A stretch of 64,000 bases of DNA from Trichoplax adhaerens (lineage: Eukaryota > Placozoa > Uniplacotomia > Trichoplacea > Trichoplacidae), in assembly GCF_000150275.1 (NCBI RefSeq), contig NW_002060948.1:5684241-5748240 (forward strand), in the 5' to 3' direction. A program made the position numbers and the translations under genes. Below the pieces are notes generated by a model. It saw only the letters and a list, made by a program, of their open reading frames with translations, was not told the origin of the DNA and did not search any database. The stretch's first letter is position 1; every line of letters starts with the position of its first letter. Of this stretch, positions 1 through 13,098 are shown piece after piece.

Positions 1-17
1 AAAACCGCTATCCATAG

Positions 18-131
18 AGAAAGGGGATTTATAACATGACAGTAAAGTACGGTAATGCTGCCTATAATCGTACAGTTACCGTACAACTTCACGCTAAAAC
101 ATCAACTGTCAACACTAATATTAAGAAGTAG
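18..131 (+). CDS. possible 3'-terminal exon of a gene entering from the left
   Basis: An open segment follows an AG at 16-17 and ends at TAG 129-131. It reads RKGIYNMTVKYGNAAYNRTV and continues for 17 more residues. The G-x-Y near the start followed by alternating hydrophobic residues resembles the end of an immunoglobulin-like beta sandwich (G/F strands), but the cysteine usual after Y-x is replaced by M. Base composition is more balanced than in the flanks. The rest of the gene would lie outside the window, so neither splice phase nor product can be tested. It could be a chance open frame. Confidence 0.25.
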   Translation, partial: RKGIYNMTVKYGNAAYNRTVTVQLHAKTSTVNTNIKK

Positions 132-3100
132 TCATAGTAGTCATATAAAATTTTATGATAAGCGATTACTGTCATCTTTATAAAATTCGAATTTTTCAGA
201 TTCAGATTCCGGATCCGGTCGGATTTATGTCCGATATAAATTTAATTTTTGGATTTTAATTTTTAGAAAATGTTATAAGAGTTGACTTTTAAAATTTGAA
301 CTTTCTGTTGTGAATTTGAAACTTCGGAATTGTATGAAGTGACATGAAAGTTACATTAGAAAAGTTTAGTTGAGAAAATAGAAAATAAGATGGCATATAG
401 TAGAGGTTATGTTGATTGTTAAGTAATTGAAGTGTTATTTTTATGACTAAATCTTGATATTTAAAGGTTAATTTTTAGATTTTTGTAATATATGATGATT
501 GGAAATTAAGTTAGAAGTGAAGCTTGAGGTATTTTATACTTAGTTTGATGGTTTCATAGTGTTTTGTAAGGGAATTATAAGGTAATTTGTGTCTGAACTT
601 TGAATGATTCTTGCTTTCTTAAGTGGTGCAAAGCAGTTTTCTAAAATGGGTCTTAAGAGTGATTGGTTAATAAATATTTAATTTTAAGTACCATTGAGGG
701 CTCTGCAAAGCCTATAAATGATACTACAATCAGAAAATTTAGAGCAGAGAGCAAAAGAAGATTCTTTTGAAGAACTTGTTGAATTTTAAAGGCCTTCGGG
801 GTCGAACTGTTGTAAGTTAAAGCGTTCTTTTTGTTGGTTGTTTGGTTATTAACAGTTTCAGTTCTGTCGTTTTTTTCATTTCTTTACTTATAATACTTAG
901 AATTAAGTATTTGGAAGGTTATCGGATCAGACTCTCACATTTTCTTAATAAATTGTTGATCGGTTGTTTCCCCAATTTTATTTGGTGTCAAAGTTTTGTC
1001 AAGTCGACCAGAGTACAAAGAAAGTAGAATCAAAGTTCGTTAGAACTTTGGTTCCTTGGTTTCTACACATTTCATTCCATTGCACTAATATCATAGTGGT
1101 TAGAAGTGTGAATAATGTCTTAACAAATTAAAATTTATTCATAGTTATTTTATTAACATAAAAGCTTATTGTATATTGAAGATGCAGCTTATTTTCCATC
1201 AGTAGCAAAACAGAATTTGTTGAGAGTTAAAAAGAGCAGTATTGTATTCACATTTTCAAATAATACTGGTAATAATTAGTATAATTTGGCACAGCAATAT
1301 CGAATCTAACCTTGAGCTGGACTTAGATTCTGCCTACCACAAAGAGATAAACTATTACTATTTTTCACACCTTAACAAATCTCCAACTGATCAACATCGA
1401 TTACAAAATATTCAGCTACGGTATATTTCCAGTTGTGCATAATAAACAAATCTTAATTTTGTTGTAATAATCTTAATAAAAGTATCCAACTACGTAATCG
1501 AGTCTTAAAGTGATCATATTCTCACAAAATAAGGGCAAAAAGGTAGTTGGCATTTAATAAAAGGCTAGATTTGGATGCTTTACAATGTTGAAATTATAGA
1601 GGACATTTAATAAGAATTGAATAAAGACGTATCCTGAGTCCTATTGATCATAGGCTCCTGTTTGTAACTTCTAACATATTGTAGTGCAGCCCCAAATATA
1701 GCTTAGATTACTATTATAAGACTGTACGAGAATAACTTAACTTGTAAGCTAGAGTGTAAGATTGTGTAAGAGTCTATTTGTAGAAGATGTTTACAATACG
1801 TATTGTAGCGAATCTATTAAGATGTTTATATAAAGATCTGAGATATATAAATAGATTTGCTCTAAGTATGTTAGTACTGTAAGTATTGTATTGTAATGCT
1901 TTAAATAGACGCGCGAATTATGAATAGATTGCGCGATGGTAAATTTAGATCTGATCTTGCGACTTAATGGGCAAGATAAGATTTGTTACAGTAAAAGCAT
2001 TCTGTAACTAATCGTATATAAATCGTGAATTTTGCTGTAATAAGTAGATTGTCAGATAGTCAGATAGTCCTTGGTAGTTAGCCGAACCTAACTTCTGTAA
2101 TAAAGTGAAATTTGCAAGAAACTGTAGTTCTTGATTTATTGTTTTGAAGATCACTTTATCACACACATTTAGCACAATCACAATTGAATCATCAGTAAAG
2201 TAATTTTCTTAGATAGATGATAGTTATCAATATCCTGCATTTTAGTATTTTTACAACTACAGTACAGCTGTTCACAGAAGATCATATACCATTCTTGAAT
2301 AATTATAATTGATTGTTGGGAGCGATTACATGCTTATTATTCGCAAATAACATGTCTAACGATGTCAACGCAATATCTAATATTGTACTATATTAAGGTT
2401 ATCTATATATGTATTCTCATGTTGCCATACTTGGCATGATAGTCTATTTGTAATGTCTAAACTAGAGAAACCTTTCTGTTAGTGAGGATCTTGTGATCTA
2501 CGTTAGTAGATCAAAGGTCACAATAAAGAAAGTATATAAACTCTTCATTTCAACAATAAAGTTAGTTCTTCAACTTAATTACTGGGTCTCCTTGCTGAGT
2601 GTAGATCTAGTACTTGTTACAAAATTTGGAAGTTGTAACAAGGACATTTGGAGCCACCGCTTATGGCTAATAAACTTCGACTATATAAATTATTTACTAT
2701 TATTATATTTACTGCTCAGCCCATTTTGAAGTGTACAGTTATTCGATTTTTCGTATTTCGAACTGATATTTAGGGTTGGTGATAGATTTTGGATTCATTG
2801 TATGAATAATTTCCGCCTCCTTTTAGTGTATAAATTAAACAAAAAATGGAAATACACTCTCATAAGTAAATATTATCCAACAATATTCTTACTCAAGAAA
2901 TTCAAGTACTGTAATTGACCTGTCATAAATTCGTAATGTTATTAAACAAATTACTGTATTCAAAAGAATTAGAAAATGATCATTATTAGCTGATCCAACA
3001 ATAAAAAAATAAGATGAATTATATATTATTGTAACAGCCCAGTAACTTCTATACTACAGAGTTGACTATTGTATCTTAAGATCCGTTAAATTAAAAATCG

Positions 3101-3429
3101 TTTATATCATCACGCGTCAAATAATTATCGTCTAATGGTTTAAAGATCCCTAATATGATTCAATAGCATCGCTGAACTAGGAAGGTTTCATTAATATTAA
3201 ATAGAAACTGAAATATTTATAAGTTATTGAAGAATCGAGATCGGCTTACGTTTACCAGTTTTATGCCTTAATAAATATTTAGATTAGATTCTTGAACGGG
3301 GGAGTAGAAGTTAAAATGCTTTTCGAAAAATTGTACAAAGTTTCGTAAGAAGGAGGTTGGTAGCCACAGTATTTAAAACGACAGTGTTCATTGATCATTT
3401 TAGACTGTATGTTTCATCTTGAATTTATC
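132..3429. other. intergenic, no supportable gene
   Basis: Only short open frames of chance length are present. A TATA-like TATAAATG lies at 713-720 with a purine-rich stretch after it, but no gene follows that I can recognise. Confidence 0.4.
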
Positions 3430-4340
3430 GTTTAATGAAAATTCTATCATATGACTTCAATATTATTTCTGTTTTATAGCTAATTAATAGTCATGGCTAC
3501 CAATACACTGTCTAGATAAATTTCATGATTGCCTAGTTCATATTCTATGTTAATCAGTTACATAATTCACTTTTTATTGCTTGAACTTTTGGAGGAAAAG
3601 TTATTGATTTGGCTTCGTCATTTTGTAATCCAGTTTATGTATTTGACATATCTAAATTAAGATTATAACTGTGCAATTAATCCAGATCACTGAAATATTT
3701 CCTGCCACTTTACGCCTGAAATTTGAGAAAAATTTCCCTTTAATTACTTGATATAAATTGAATCTGGTTGGTTCCAATTTAGTAAGTCACTTAATCTAGA
3801 CATGACAAAAATGAAAACTAGCTTTATCTTGGATATAATATTTATTCATATCCTATCCTTGAACTGGGCATTATTTAAATTTCTATCGCAACATTTTCTG
3901 ATATGAAAGGAGAAGTACTGTAGATTAATTACCGTAGTTTACAAGTAGATTTTATGATGCCGTGTTCTAATGATTTCCAAATTGGATTTATCAGATTGTC
4001 GCTCTTTACAGAGTTAGCTTGCGGTATAAATTAAAGGCAAGAAGCACCTCGGCACTAGACAGTTAACTAACTTATAAATTGTGGACCAAATTGGGTTACC
4101 TCTTTAGACTATTGTCGCTCTTTTCGTAATCGGTATATAGTTGAGATAATCTCTTTAACGGTAGTTAGATTAAACTTTTACAAGTGTAATTAATTATCTA
4201 TTTAATTATCTATTCATAAGGCAGATAATACAGTTATAACATAGATTAGATTATTAGATCGTAGCTTATTTATGGAATTAGACCTTCACCATCGTATAAA
4301 TTAAGATCACATTATGAAATGTGCCAATTTTATTTGATCC
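3430..4340 (+). repeat. diverged segmental duplication, copy 1 (upstream of gene A)
   Basis: This segment aligns by eye, with many indels, to about 8700-9790 in the same orientation. Shared landmarks in order: a stretch around 3603-3690 matching 8846-8925, the CTAGACA block at about 3797 matching 9047, GCATTATTTA(A/G)ATTTCTAT at about 3869 matching 9115, the TATA box at 4025 matching 9287, and TTAGATC at about 4254 matching 9712. It is the 5' flank of gene A; its copy leads to a gene A relic. Confidence 0.55.
4025..4032 (+). promoter_or_regulatory. TATA box, probable promoter of gene A
   Basis: TATAAATT lies 855 bp upstream of the gene A start codon. The same position in the diverged duplication is TATAAAAG (9287). 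A TATAAAAG with related downstream sequence lies about 890 bp upstream of gene G. The distance to the ATG implies a long 5' untranslated region, probably with an intron. Confidence 0.4.
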
Positions 4341-4879
4341 CTTTCGTACCCGAAATATAACTTCCACTGTAAGCTGATTATCCAAATTTGAACTATTAAA
4401 TGATATGGTAGCATAATCTCTCTCCATTTGTAAACATGCGATAAATTAATTAGCTTTCAAGATTAATTATAAGAGGTAATATGAAATTCCATATCGTTCG
4501 TAGAGAAATTACAGATATCTGAAATAATGTTTTCTGCAGCAGTTAAGTTAAACTATGTAATGGTGTATTCGTTACGTAACTTGAATTGCGAGATGACATC
4601 CTTGTAAGTAATTTAGTATAGTCTCTATTGATACATATTTCAGAAGAAATAGTCTTTTAACAGCAAATGAATTATTTACACATGCAATTTATCATAAAGT
4701 AACCTAATCGAAACATGAAATATTAATGAGGATTGACTACAACATTTTATGAAATATTAATGAGGATTTTAATTCTTACTAGGATTATATTAGCTCCTTG
4801 AATTCTATATTGTCATTAAAGATATCATATCCGCTACAGTTTATCATCACAAAGTGGGCAAAACTTATTGAATTTCATC

Positions 4880-6389
4880 ATGACGACAACCAACGTTCAG
4901 ATATATAAATACACAGAAAGAGATCCCCAGAACCATGAAGAGTCCGCTACAACCGTTGCAGGAAATGCTACTTACAGTGATCCAAATATTCGCTTAAAGG
5001 AACTTGGAATTGTTTTCAATAATAATTATGAGTCAGGGTTTTCCTCAATAGCTATCGAAAATACCAACTGTAACAATCCAATTCATCAGGTACAATAAAA
5101 ATTATTATTGATGATGTTCCCGAAAATGTAATCTGTAAATCAAATGTCTGTTTTACAGCCTACTAGGACTATAGCAGATATGACAGTACCCCAATCAGGG
5201 CAAAATCATCGAATTTGCCTAGTTTGCAAGTTTGTAATTGGTTTTGCTTCCGTGCAAATTCTCATAGCGATATTGGGATTAATAATTAATCCTTGTCCAA
5301 TTGGTTCACTTTCAATAAGCTTAAATTTGTATTATGTTACATATTGGACTGCAGGACCAGTAAGTCAATTTAACGATAAATTGTGTAGGAACATCTAAAT
5401 TCATTTTAATTAAGATGATGGAAAACTTTATCAATTATCATGCATTGCATCGTGATCTGAAATGTTCATGTGTCCACAGGTCTTGATATTAGCTATTGTT
5501 GCTTTGATAATCAATAAAAAGGAACAACAAAGTAGCAGAAATGTAAGAAAATGATATTTCTATCTGTCATACCTACAAGATTGATCAGATAAATACAGAA
5601 ACTTGTTTTAGAAAAAAGCTCTTGAATTTCAAAATATTTTCTGTCATGAAGGATAAAATATTGTTTACTAAAGGGCAACTAAAGACATTCTGCCCAAATT
5701 ATAGCATAATTTTTAGAGATAGCCTAGTTTGATGCCGGAATTATAATTCTAAATTGACCTTAGAATATGAAGCTGCTGTATCAGACTATTTGTTTCTTAA
5801 TCGTCAGGAGATAATATCATCTGGAATTAAATATTACTGTAGAAAGATAATTTCACGTGTAGTATCGATACGCTAGACATGATTGCATCCAGATTGAAGA
5901 AACTAAAAGATTTCTTGATATTATTTTATTGACCAGGTTAAAATTCAAAGCTGGCTGGTGGTCATAATTATCTTATGTTTGTTAGGACAAGATGCCATTT
6001 TAGGAACATTTCTCTATAGATTAACTAGATTTGGAATTAGTTGGTTTTGTAACGGCATTTTAAGCCGTTCGATGTTTATCGGCTTTAATATTGGTGTATT
6101 AGTTATTCAATTTTCAGTAGGTATGTTTTACTGCTATTTTAGCCTTTTGGTCGCAAAATCATTGAAATTTCGTTCGTTGCCACAATCAAGTATTCAAAGA
6201 GCATCGGTAAAATGAACGTAAACGAATATATTACAACCTCAGTAATTGAATTTTTCCATAGTCATGATGGCTATACTTTCGCAAATTAAACTTGTTTTAT
6301 TCTTATAGGAGCCTCCATCAGAACTACATTGTAATGATTGTGCATATTCGGTACTCTCTGACTTGTGTTGCATTGGTAAAACCTCGTAA
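4880..6389 (+). CDS. tetraspan membrane protein, CD20/MS4A-like plan (gene A)
   Basis: Five exons, all phase 0: 4880-5089, 5159-5359, 5480-5542, 5937-6206 and 6309-6389, giving about 274 residues. Exon 1 is an extra 70-residue hydrophilic N-terminus not seen in the other genes. TM1 is about residues 91-113, followed by the outer-loop motif N-PCPIG (115-119). TM2 starts at YWTAGP and is completed by the 21-codon exon 3. TM3 is about 164-181 and TM4 about 205-233, with FCNG in the second outer loop. The tail begins EPPSELHCND and has several cysteines. Introns are 69, 120, 394 and 102 bp; exon 4 donor is gtaaaa. Reading through that last donor ends after two codons (VK). No function can be assigned from sequence; the family plan suggests a plasma-membrane tetraspan. 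Confidence 0.8.
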
Positions 6390-8690
6390 ATATCTGTAAA
6401 ACTGCATCAATTCTGCTAAAAATTTTACAAATATGAGTAGATCGATCATTGTGCTTTACTATTTCTGAGTTATTGTACACGAAGTATTGCAATATGTTCG
6501 ATGATGAGTAATAGCATAATTAACTTAACGCTGCTGCTAAAGATGCAAATATCTTACAGAAATAATCATTTAGTGCTAGAAAATCATTTCATCTTTTACT
6601 TTTTCCTAACTAAAAATGAATAACTTACCGTAGTAATAATTAAGTTATAATATGTAAGTTCTGCACGATAGCTGACAAACAATTGATTACGTACGGCTTA
6701 AAATTTGCCTTTCATACACTTTATCAGGCTAAATTGTAAGGTGAAATTATCTGAATATAAGGTATTATTGCAATAAAATATAGGTTAGTTCGAAAGGAAA
6801 ATGTTGTAAAAAGTTTAATGGAGAACTTTTTGAACAAAAATGATTCTATTTTCGTGAAAAGAGGTCCATCATCATAGGACATTATTTTGTATAAACATTT
6901 TGTGGAAGGAAATTTCTATAAACAGTTTGTTGATTACGAAGATTTTTTCTCCTATTGGGATGGTAGAGAAAAAAATCAACAGATTGTCAACTCCAAGGAT
7001 TATATCTCCTTCGTGGATGATAGAGTTTATCATAAATGCGACTATTTTACGATCATGAGATTACAAGAGTCTCCCAATTCCTATAGATTTACAATTTAGA
7101 ATATATTATACCCACTGAAAATTTCGCAGTTATTATAAATTTCTACGAACTAAAATTAACTTATTTATTTTACTGGAAATATGACTAACGCTTACTTTTT
7201 ATTGGCAAATTTAAAATCAAACTCTCTTATTTTTAGCTTATTCCGTATTTGATTGCACTTCAGCAAAACCTGCCTACAATTACAGTCAGAATTGCAGTTT
7301 ATCTTATAATTCCACGATATATAATTGTGTATCGTTGTATTTGGATTATTACTGCCTCAGTTTCGTATATTTATTTTCGTTACTTTCAATACCGGGCTGA
7401 GTAAAATTAAAAATTATTCTCTTTTATAGTATACAATTGAGAAATTTTACGTGCTATACTATAGTCGTGATGCATCCTATATTAGAATATATTGAAGGTT
7501 ACATTTGGTGTAGTTAGGTTTCTAGAATAGATATTATTGTGATACTTATATTAGTTATCGACTAGTACTGCAATTTTATAATATAAGCTTTACGATAATA
7601 TCTCTTCTTAGAAACCTAACCAGATCAAATACAAGTATAACTGTCAAAGCAATCCAACATGGGGTGCATTACGACAACAACAGGTACCATGTTATTGACG
7701 CCTATCTTAACATCAAATATTTTACTGCAAAGCAGCTTGTTGGAGGGTTATTAGTGAAATTTCACGCTATCATATCATCAGCAAATGATCTGAAATTGGA
7801 CAGGAAACCGATCATTTGTATAATGATCACAAAAAGTGGATGAAAGGGCTAAGATGTCGGAATGATTACGAATATAAGGAATATTCTTATGTAATACTAG
7901 TAATTCCAATGAAACTTGCTAGGGACTACTTTTGCAATCATAACGTTGAATAAAATGCAACTATAAATGATTTCCTAAATTAAAACTTGTTTGCTTTAAT
8001 CACAACTGTTTTATTAGTACACATGCTGCATGTACATTGAAACTGAAATCATTTTCATCTGTAGTAAATAAGATTTACAAAGAAGTAAAAAGTAGTAGCC
8101 GCGTCCAGTAGTGATATTTTTTATATATTGGCATCGGAAAGTTTATGGTTCGGCTCGTCGGTACGAAATCTAAAAGCTAGATCCAGGTTCTGCTGCTACA
8201 TTGCTGATCTTAGTATTATTTTTAAACTTTGACGAATTTCCACTTAATTACTGTAGATTCCTACATACATTAACCATATTTAAGTTTTCGAATAATTCCG
8301 ATAAACTGACTTTGATGGTCGTACCAAAAAATATACAAATAACTCAGACCATGATTAGCTTTCTGAATCAGTTCCTAAAATACAGTCATTGTGTAGACCA
8401 TGCTTATTACCTAGGATCCTCTATTATAGCAGATCTTGACTAATAAACTCTGACGCATTAAATTGGGTACATTTGTTATATTTATTTCTCATCTCTATTT
8501 TTTAGTAATGCAATCATCCGATAATTATCCAAGATAGAAGCAAAGTTCAGACTTAGTCATAGAATTTGTGGAAAATTAAAATTATAGGAAATTTTACAAA
8601 GAGATCGATTAATACGTTATTTGAAGGATGCTATTATTTAGAAACCATATTATAATATATGCTTTCATCTTTATTTTTCGTCTAGAGAGA
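6390..8690. other. intergenic with short open segments of chance length
   Basis: Several open segments occur on the plus strand: 6878-7099, 7237-7404 (after a good pyrimidine-AG at 7235-7236), about 7622-7840, and 8174-8443. They do not join by convincing donors, and none resembles the tetraspan family. A small inverted-repeat element lies at 7513-7620. Confidence 0.3.
7513..7620. repeat. small inverted-repeat (MITE-like) element
   Basis: The left end GTTAGGTTTCTA and the right end TAGAAACCTAAC are exact reverse complements. Inside them AGATATTAT matches ATAATATCT. The element is 108 bp with no coding capacity. No clear target-site duplication is visible. Confidence 0.6.
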
Positions 8691-8699
8691 ATTCTGTCC

Positions 8700-9790
8700 A
8701 ATTTTTCAGTATAATTTCTATCTTATAGCTAACTAGCAACCTCGTCAGCTAAGACATAGCTTAGGTAAAGTTAAAAATTGTTTAATCGTATTCTCTGCTG
8801 ATCAGGTATGTAATTTAGTTCGTATTGCAACTGATTCTTTATTAAAAATTATGGATTTGGTTTTGATTTTTTTTATGTTCGAGTAAGTGTATTTAAAATA
8901 TCCAAAACAAGATAAAAATTGTGTATCCTATTTAGATTCTTGAGAAATTTTATTGTACTTGTTTTTTTGAGTCGAGAAGAACTTTTATGTTAGGTGATAT
9001 AGGCTAAATCTTTTTGGTGCTTTTTTATCATCAAGTTATTTCATCTAGACAAGGCAAAATTGGAAGCGAGTCTTTCTTTTGTATAATCTTTAATCCTGTC
9101 TACTATTGAATTTAGCATTATTTAGATTTCTATAGTAGACTTTTCCTCTGCTTTAAAGAGATGACAGATTAAATAGTTTATAGATATAACCTATTATATC
9201 ACATTTTAATTGAACTTAAATTATAGTAATCAAGTAAATCTTGTATGAGAAATTATTAACTGTGCACAACCAATTCTGTGAAAGGGTATAAAAGGGCGAG
9301 CAAATGCTCAGTCTGAGAGTTGGTTGGTAGATAGGGAACTGAACGATATTGATCAATCTTCTAATAAATAACTATACTAGCCTTATAGAACAGTCTTGTT
9401 CTTGTGTGTCAATCAAGTAGTCTAGCACCATCGCACGTTAGATCTCCAGTAGTAGTCGGGCGAATGAGTAATCTAATAGTCTAGTTTAATGGATCATGAA
9501 GACAATTTGATACTGGATCATTGCCTTTTAATGAAATTTGATGTAATTCATTGGAGGAATAAATTTCAGAATTGATAGGGTCTTTAAAACTGGATAAACT
9601 AAATAGTTTATAAATATAATCAGCTATTTAGTAATCTAGTCACTGCATGCGAGAATAAAATTATCCAACCATTTAATAACCTAATCATTAGGCAAACGAA
9701 AATTATATTATTAGATCATTGCTTGACTGCAAAACCTGATGCTCACATTCGTACAAATTATATATATACTTTACAATTATGCGTTAGTAA
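8700..9790 (+). repeat. diverged segmental duplication, copy 2
   Basis: Copy of about 3430-4340 in the same orientation, considerably diverged. It is followed about 1 kb later by the gene A relic, so the duplication originally included the gene. Confidence 0.55.
9287..9294 (+). promoter_or_regulatory. TATA box in the copied 5' flank
   Basis: TATAAAAG followed by a G-rich leader containing GAGAGTTGGTTGGTAGA. The block GGTTGGTAGA also follows the TATA box at 58034 upstream of gene G. An AATAAA and a T/G-rich stretch follow within 130 bp, so a solo LTR was considered, but the match with the gene A and gene G flanks favours a duplicated gene promoter. Confidence 0.4.
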
Positions 9791-10639
9791 CCTTGAATAT
9801 TCCTAGAGTATATAATTTTTTACTTTCATTTATACTTTTAAATTTTTTGATAATATTTTCTTTCTCTATCGTAAATAAGAGATAGGTTAAATCATTTCAC
9901 GTCCTGCCTATAATATATTAGCCTGGTAGATACGTTTCCTTCATTTCTTAAAGCTTAATTTAATCTTAACGTACAAAACAGATATCTAATCTAGATTGCT
10001 GAATCATAGCATAAATAGGGCTTGCGACAGTTTACAGTGATAAAAATTACGCCTAAAATGATGTCATTAAAAATTTAGTTACGTCGCTCCTAAGTATGCA
10101 ATTCATCATGTAGTGATCTTCTCGTTATACATTGACTTGATTACTTAATCATTAACTTTTAAACAATTAGACGTTTTGAATACATGTGTATCATTTACTT
10201 CGGGCTAAATAATACCTTGAAGGCAACAGCAGATAAAGTAAATAGTTAACAAAAATAGTTTATTATGTAATAAGACAACAAACCTATAAACTGGATTATC
10301 AGGTTATCCAATTTTTTTGCAGTTTGACATAGCTCATAGTAAGTTGTATAGAGTGCCTAATGTTAAAGTTTTATTATACTGTACTTTAAGCATATGCTCG
10401 CATTATTTTGTTTTCATGAACATCCTTTAATTTCATGATTCAGCTCTCCGTGGTAACAGTTCTTATCCTTTGTAGAAAATTAGAGGAGTTGTATAATTTC
10501 AAATATCACATACTCTATAATATTCTAATTGAGCCTTTAATGAATTGTTAGATCGTCAGACCTAGGCGTAATTTGGAATTTTGGCAGTCGTATAAATTAT
10601 GTTTCTAATGATATCTTAATAAAGTTGTTTACTAGACAA

Positions 10640-10923
10640 ATTATAAAGTTTATCCAGATGAATTAAATACAAAGATTTCAATTTATTATATACTGATTGT
10701 TAGGTTTTTTTCGTTATTTGACATAGGCTAGCATCATCAAGCATTCAGGCACAAGAGGTAAAGTGAATAGATATTTTATAGCCTTGCAGCTTGATTTCTT
10801 CCATCGCTGCGATGGTATTACGTAGCTAAATATGTTTTACTTCTATAGATTCCACCTGAGCTTTGTAATGATCTCACATTTAGGATCCTCTCTTTTTTAT
10901 GTTGTGTAATTTCATCAAAGTAG
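10640..10923 (+). pseudogene. truncated relic of gene A (exon 4 remnant and tail exon)
   Basis: The tail exon 10849-10923 after TTCTATAG reads IPPELCNDLTFRILSFLCCV plus four residues and a stop. This matches the tail of gene A (PPSELHCND...LCC). The preceding 91-bp intron aligns with gene A intron 4, and CAAGCATTCAG before the donor at 10758 matches CAAGTATTCAA in gene A. Upstream, a short stretch resembling the start of TM3 in gene A exon 4 (about 10670-10712) is followed by stops, and most of exon 4 is missing. About 0.9 kb of the region corresponding to exons 1-3 is also absent. A surviving gene with unrecognised upstream exons is possible but unlikely. Confidence 0.6.
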
Positions 10924-12205
10924 ATGTTCAAATACAAGTAGGATTATTAATAGTTATGTTATGTTCAATTGATTTCCATATTAGGGATTATTACTGGTTA
11001 TGTTCACCATTTTAGGGATACTGTCATTAGATTATGTTTTAAAACATATTTGCTGTTGTCGTGGTTTCATTAACTTACCTTACAAATATAGAGTATTGAT
11101 GTGTTAATTGCAATGGTATAAAAAGGAGAAAAGATAGAGAAAAAAAGGAGACTTTGGCTGATGTTAAATTTGAATAAGTCATTAAGTTGCTCGTTTGCAA
11201 TTTGTTATTTGTTGTTACTCGTTGGTAATGTGAAAGTAAAGGAGATTATTTCAAGTTTGACTTGCAGTCGTGACCGATTAGATCATGTCTTCAGCATTTA
11301 GGATTGATATCTTATGGTTGTTAATATACCCATATATGATTATGACTAAGTGATATCTATGCTGTAAGATTTATGACTATCTAAGCTGATCAGGCCATAA
11401 GTAGTGTAATGTAATTTTATTCTTCAATTCTTTCTTATCCTGTCTGTTGCTCTGTATGAAATCATACTCTCTATGATGCGATCTTCCTGTAAGTGTTGTC
11501 TACCAGTACTCTACCGCTGAGTGAAGTAGTTCAGTACTGCCTATGCCAGAGTTGCTACTTCTACATCTTCTGTTTAGCAATTGAAGCGATGGTATGATCT
11601 GCTGCTCTGAATGTCCGCTGCCTCCTTCTGATCAACTAGTATTTCACGTTTATCTTTCTTAACCTAAAATGAGGTACCTTTACATCATCAATTCTTAATA
11701 TACACGTAAAATATCTTGTAAGCGTTAAAGAGTACTATTTTATAATTCATGTGTAAACATTTAAGTTAGTTCATGATCTATTTTCGCGATATAACGATTC
11801 ACCTGAGGGGCAGGATGTAGTGTTATTAATTGTTACAAACCTTCGTCTAGTAGAGGCTAGTGTGCAGGTAATGAGTTTAGACTCAGAGTCTTTCTATTTA
11901 CTTTATTTTAGATAGTAAAAATTTTATATCTAGCCTGTTTAGCTGTTAGCACATGTACAAGAAGAGTTTAATACTCTTATCTAACTTATCTTCGCTTCTT
12001 CCTATCATTCTTATACTAGAATGGATAAAACAAAATCTTCTCTGATAGAAGGATGAACAATCATACATAATAAAAAACGACTTTTTCTAGGCTGCTTTCT
12101 GTGCAGATCTTTGCTGCATTATTGATGAGGAATTGCCTCATATGTACGAACTCAAACTTGTGGTTAATGTAATGTTATAGTAACATCAACACGGGTAATT
12201 CACTG

Positions 12206-12682
12206 TTTATACAAATAGTAATAAATCCAATTGCTACATTTTTATTTTAAGCTATACCTTTAGAATGATTGAATGATGAATTTTCCCAGCTTAGGATATC
12301 CTTCGAAGTATAAAAGGAGATGTAGTCATTAAACTGATTGATCTAATCAATAATTTTATAGTTGATCTTTGTATCTCATATTTTGTATCATTATGCAAGT
12401 ATAATGAAACATATTCGACTTTATAGAAAAATGATAAATTTATGCATTACGTACTTAATTTATTAACATGAAGCTTAGTGTGATTAGATAATAAATATTC
12501 CCCGAATTTAAACGTCTCAGGATCCTGGGTGTTTTATTATTTATGCAAATAGTAATAAATCGAATAATTACGTTCTTATCTAAGCTACACCTGTGGTATG
12601 ACTGAACAATGAGTATTCCAGCTTAGGGTATCTTCGAAGGTATAAAAGGAGATGTACTTTTAACTGATTGATTTAATTTTAC
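12206..12682 (+). repeat. direct duplication containing a TATA box
   Basis: A segment of about 150 bp at 12206-12350 recurs at 12540-12682, about 333 bp downstream. Shared blocks are CAAATAGTAATAAATC, CAGCTTAGG, TTCGAAG, TATAAAAGGAGATGTA (12309 and 12641) and ACTGATTGAT. Both copies keep the spacing from the TTCGAAG block to the TATA box. No downstream reading frame could be assigned. Confidence 0.65.
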
Positions 12683-13098
12683 CTTCTGTCAAAAGCCCGG
12701 CCCAAGGATAAATGGCAGACTAGATTAAGAGTGAAGGCTATTTGATTCCCGTTTATGTATATTTGATCTTACTGCTAGTAAATAAGCGATACTTTTGGTA
12801 ATCAAGGCATTATTTTATTTAAGCACTGCATACGCGTATATCTGTACTAATAAAAGCGTGCAAATTATGAAATAACAAGTCAACTACCGTACCTTACAGC
12901 CGATGAAAAATTTCATTCAGCTTTGATGGACCAAACCTTTTGGAAGTTGTAAATAAACCTTTTAAAATGTCGATCTTTCAAACAGCTGTTATTGTTATGA
13001 GTCTGCAGATTAGTGAACAAACTGATAAAAGTTATGGGTAGCAATTGATTAGGCAATGCGATCATTGATAATATTGGAAGTCTGGAAAAAATCATTAA

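Noticed and set aside
6818-8443. Chain of open, coding-looking segments suggesting a broken gene
   Set aside because: Each is within chance length for this composition, frames disagree and no convincing donors join them.
9287-9420. TATA box plus AATAAA and T/G-rich stretch resembling a solo LTR
   Set aside because: The same place in the duplicated flank (4025) and the gene G leader share the TATA context, which fits a duplicated gene promoter better; no TG...CA ends or target duplication seen.
11500-11535. Minus-strand CTCAGCGGTAGAGTACTGG resembling a tRNA D-arm (A box)
   Set aside because: No T-arm/B box (GGTTCGA-like) follows at the right distance and no acceptor stem pairs, so it is not a tRNA gene.
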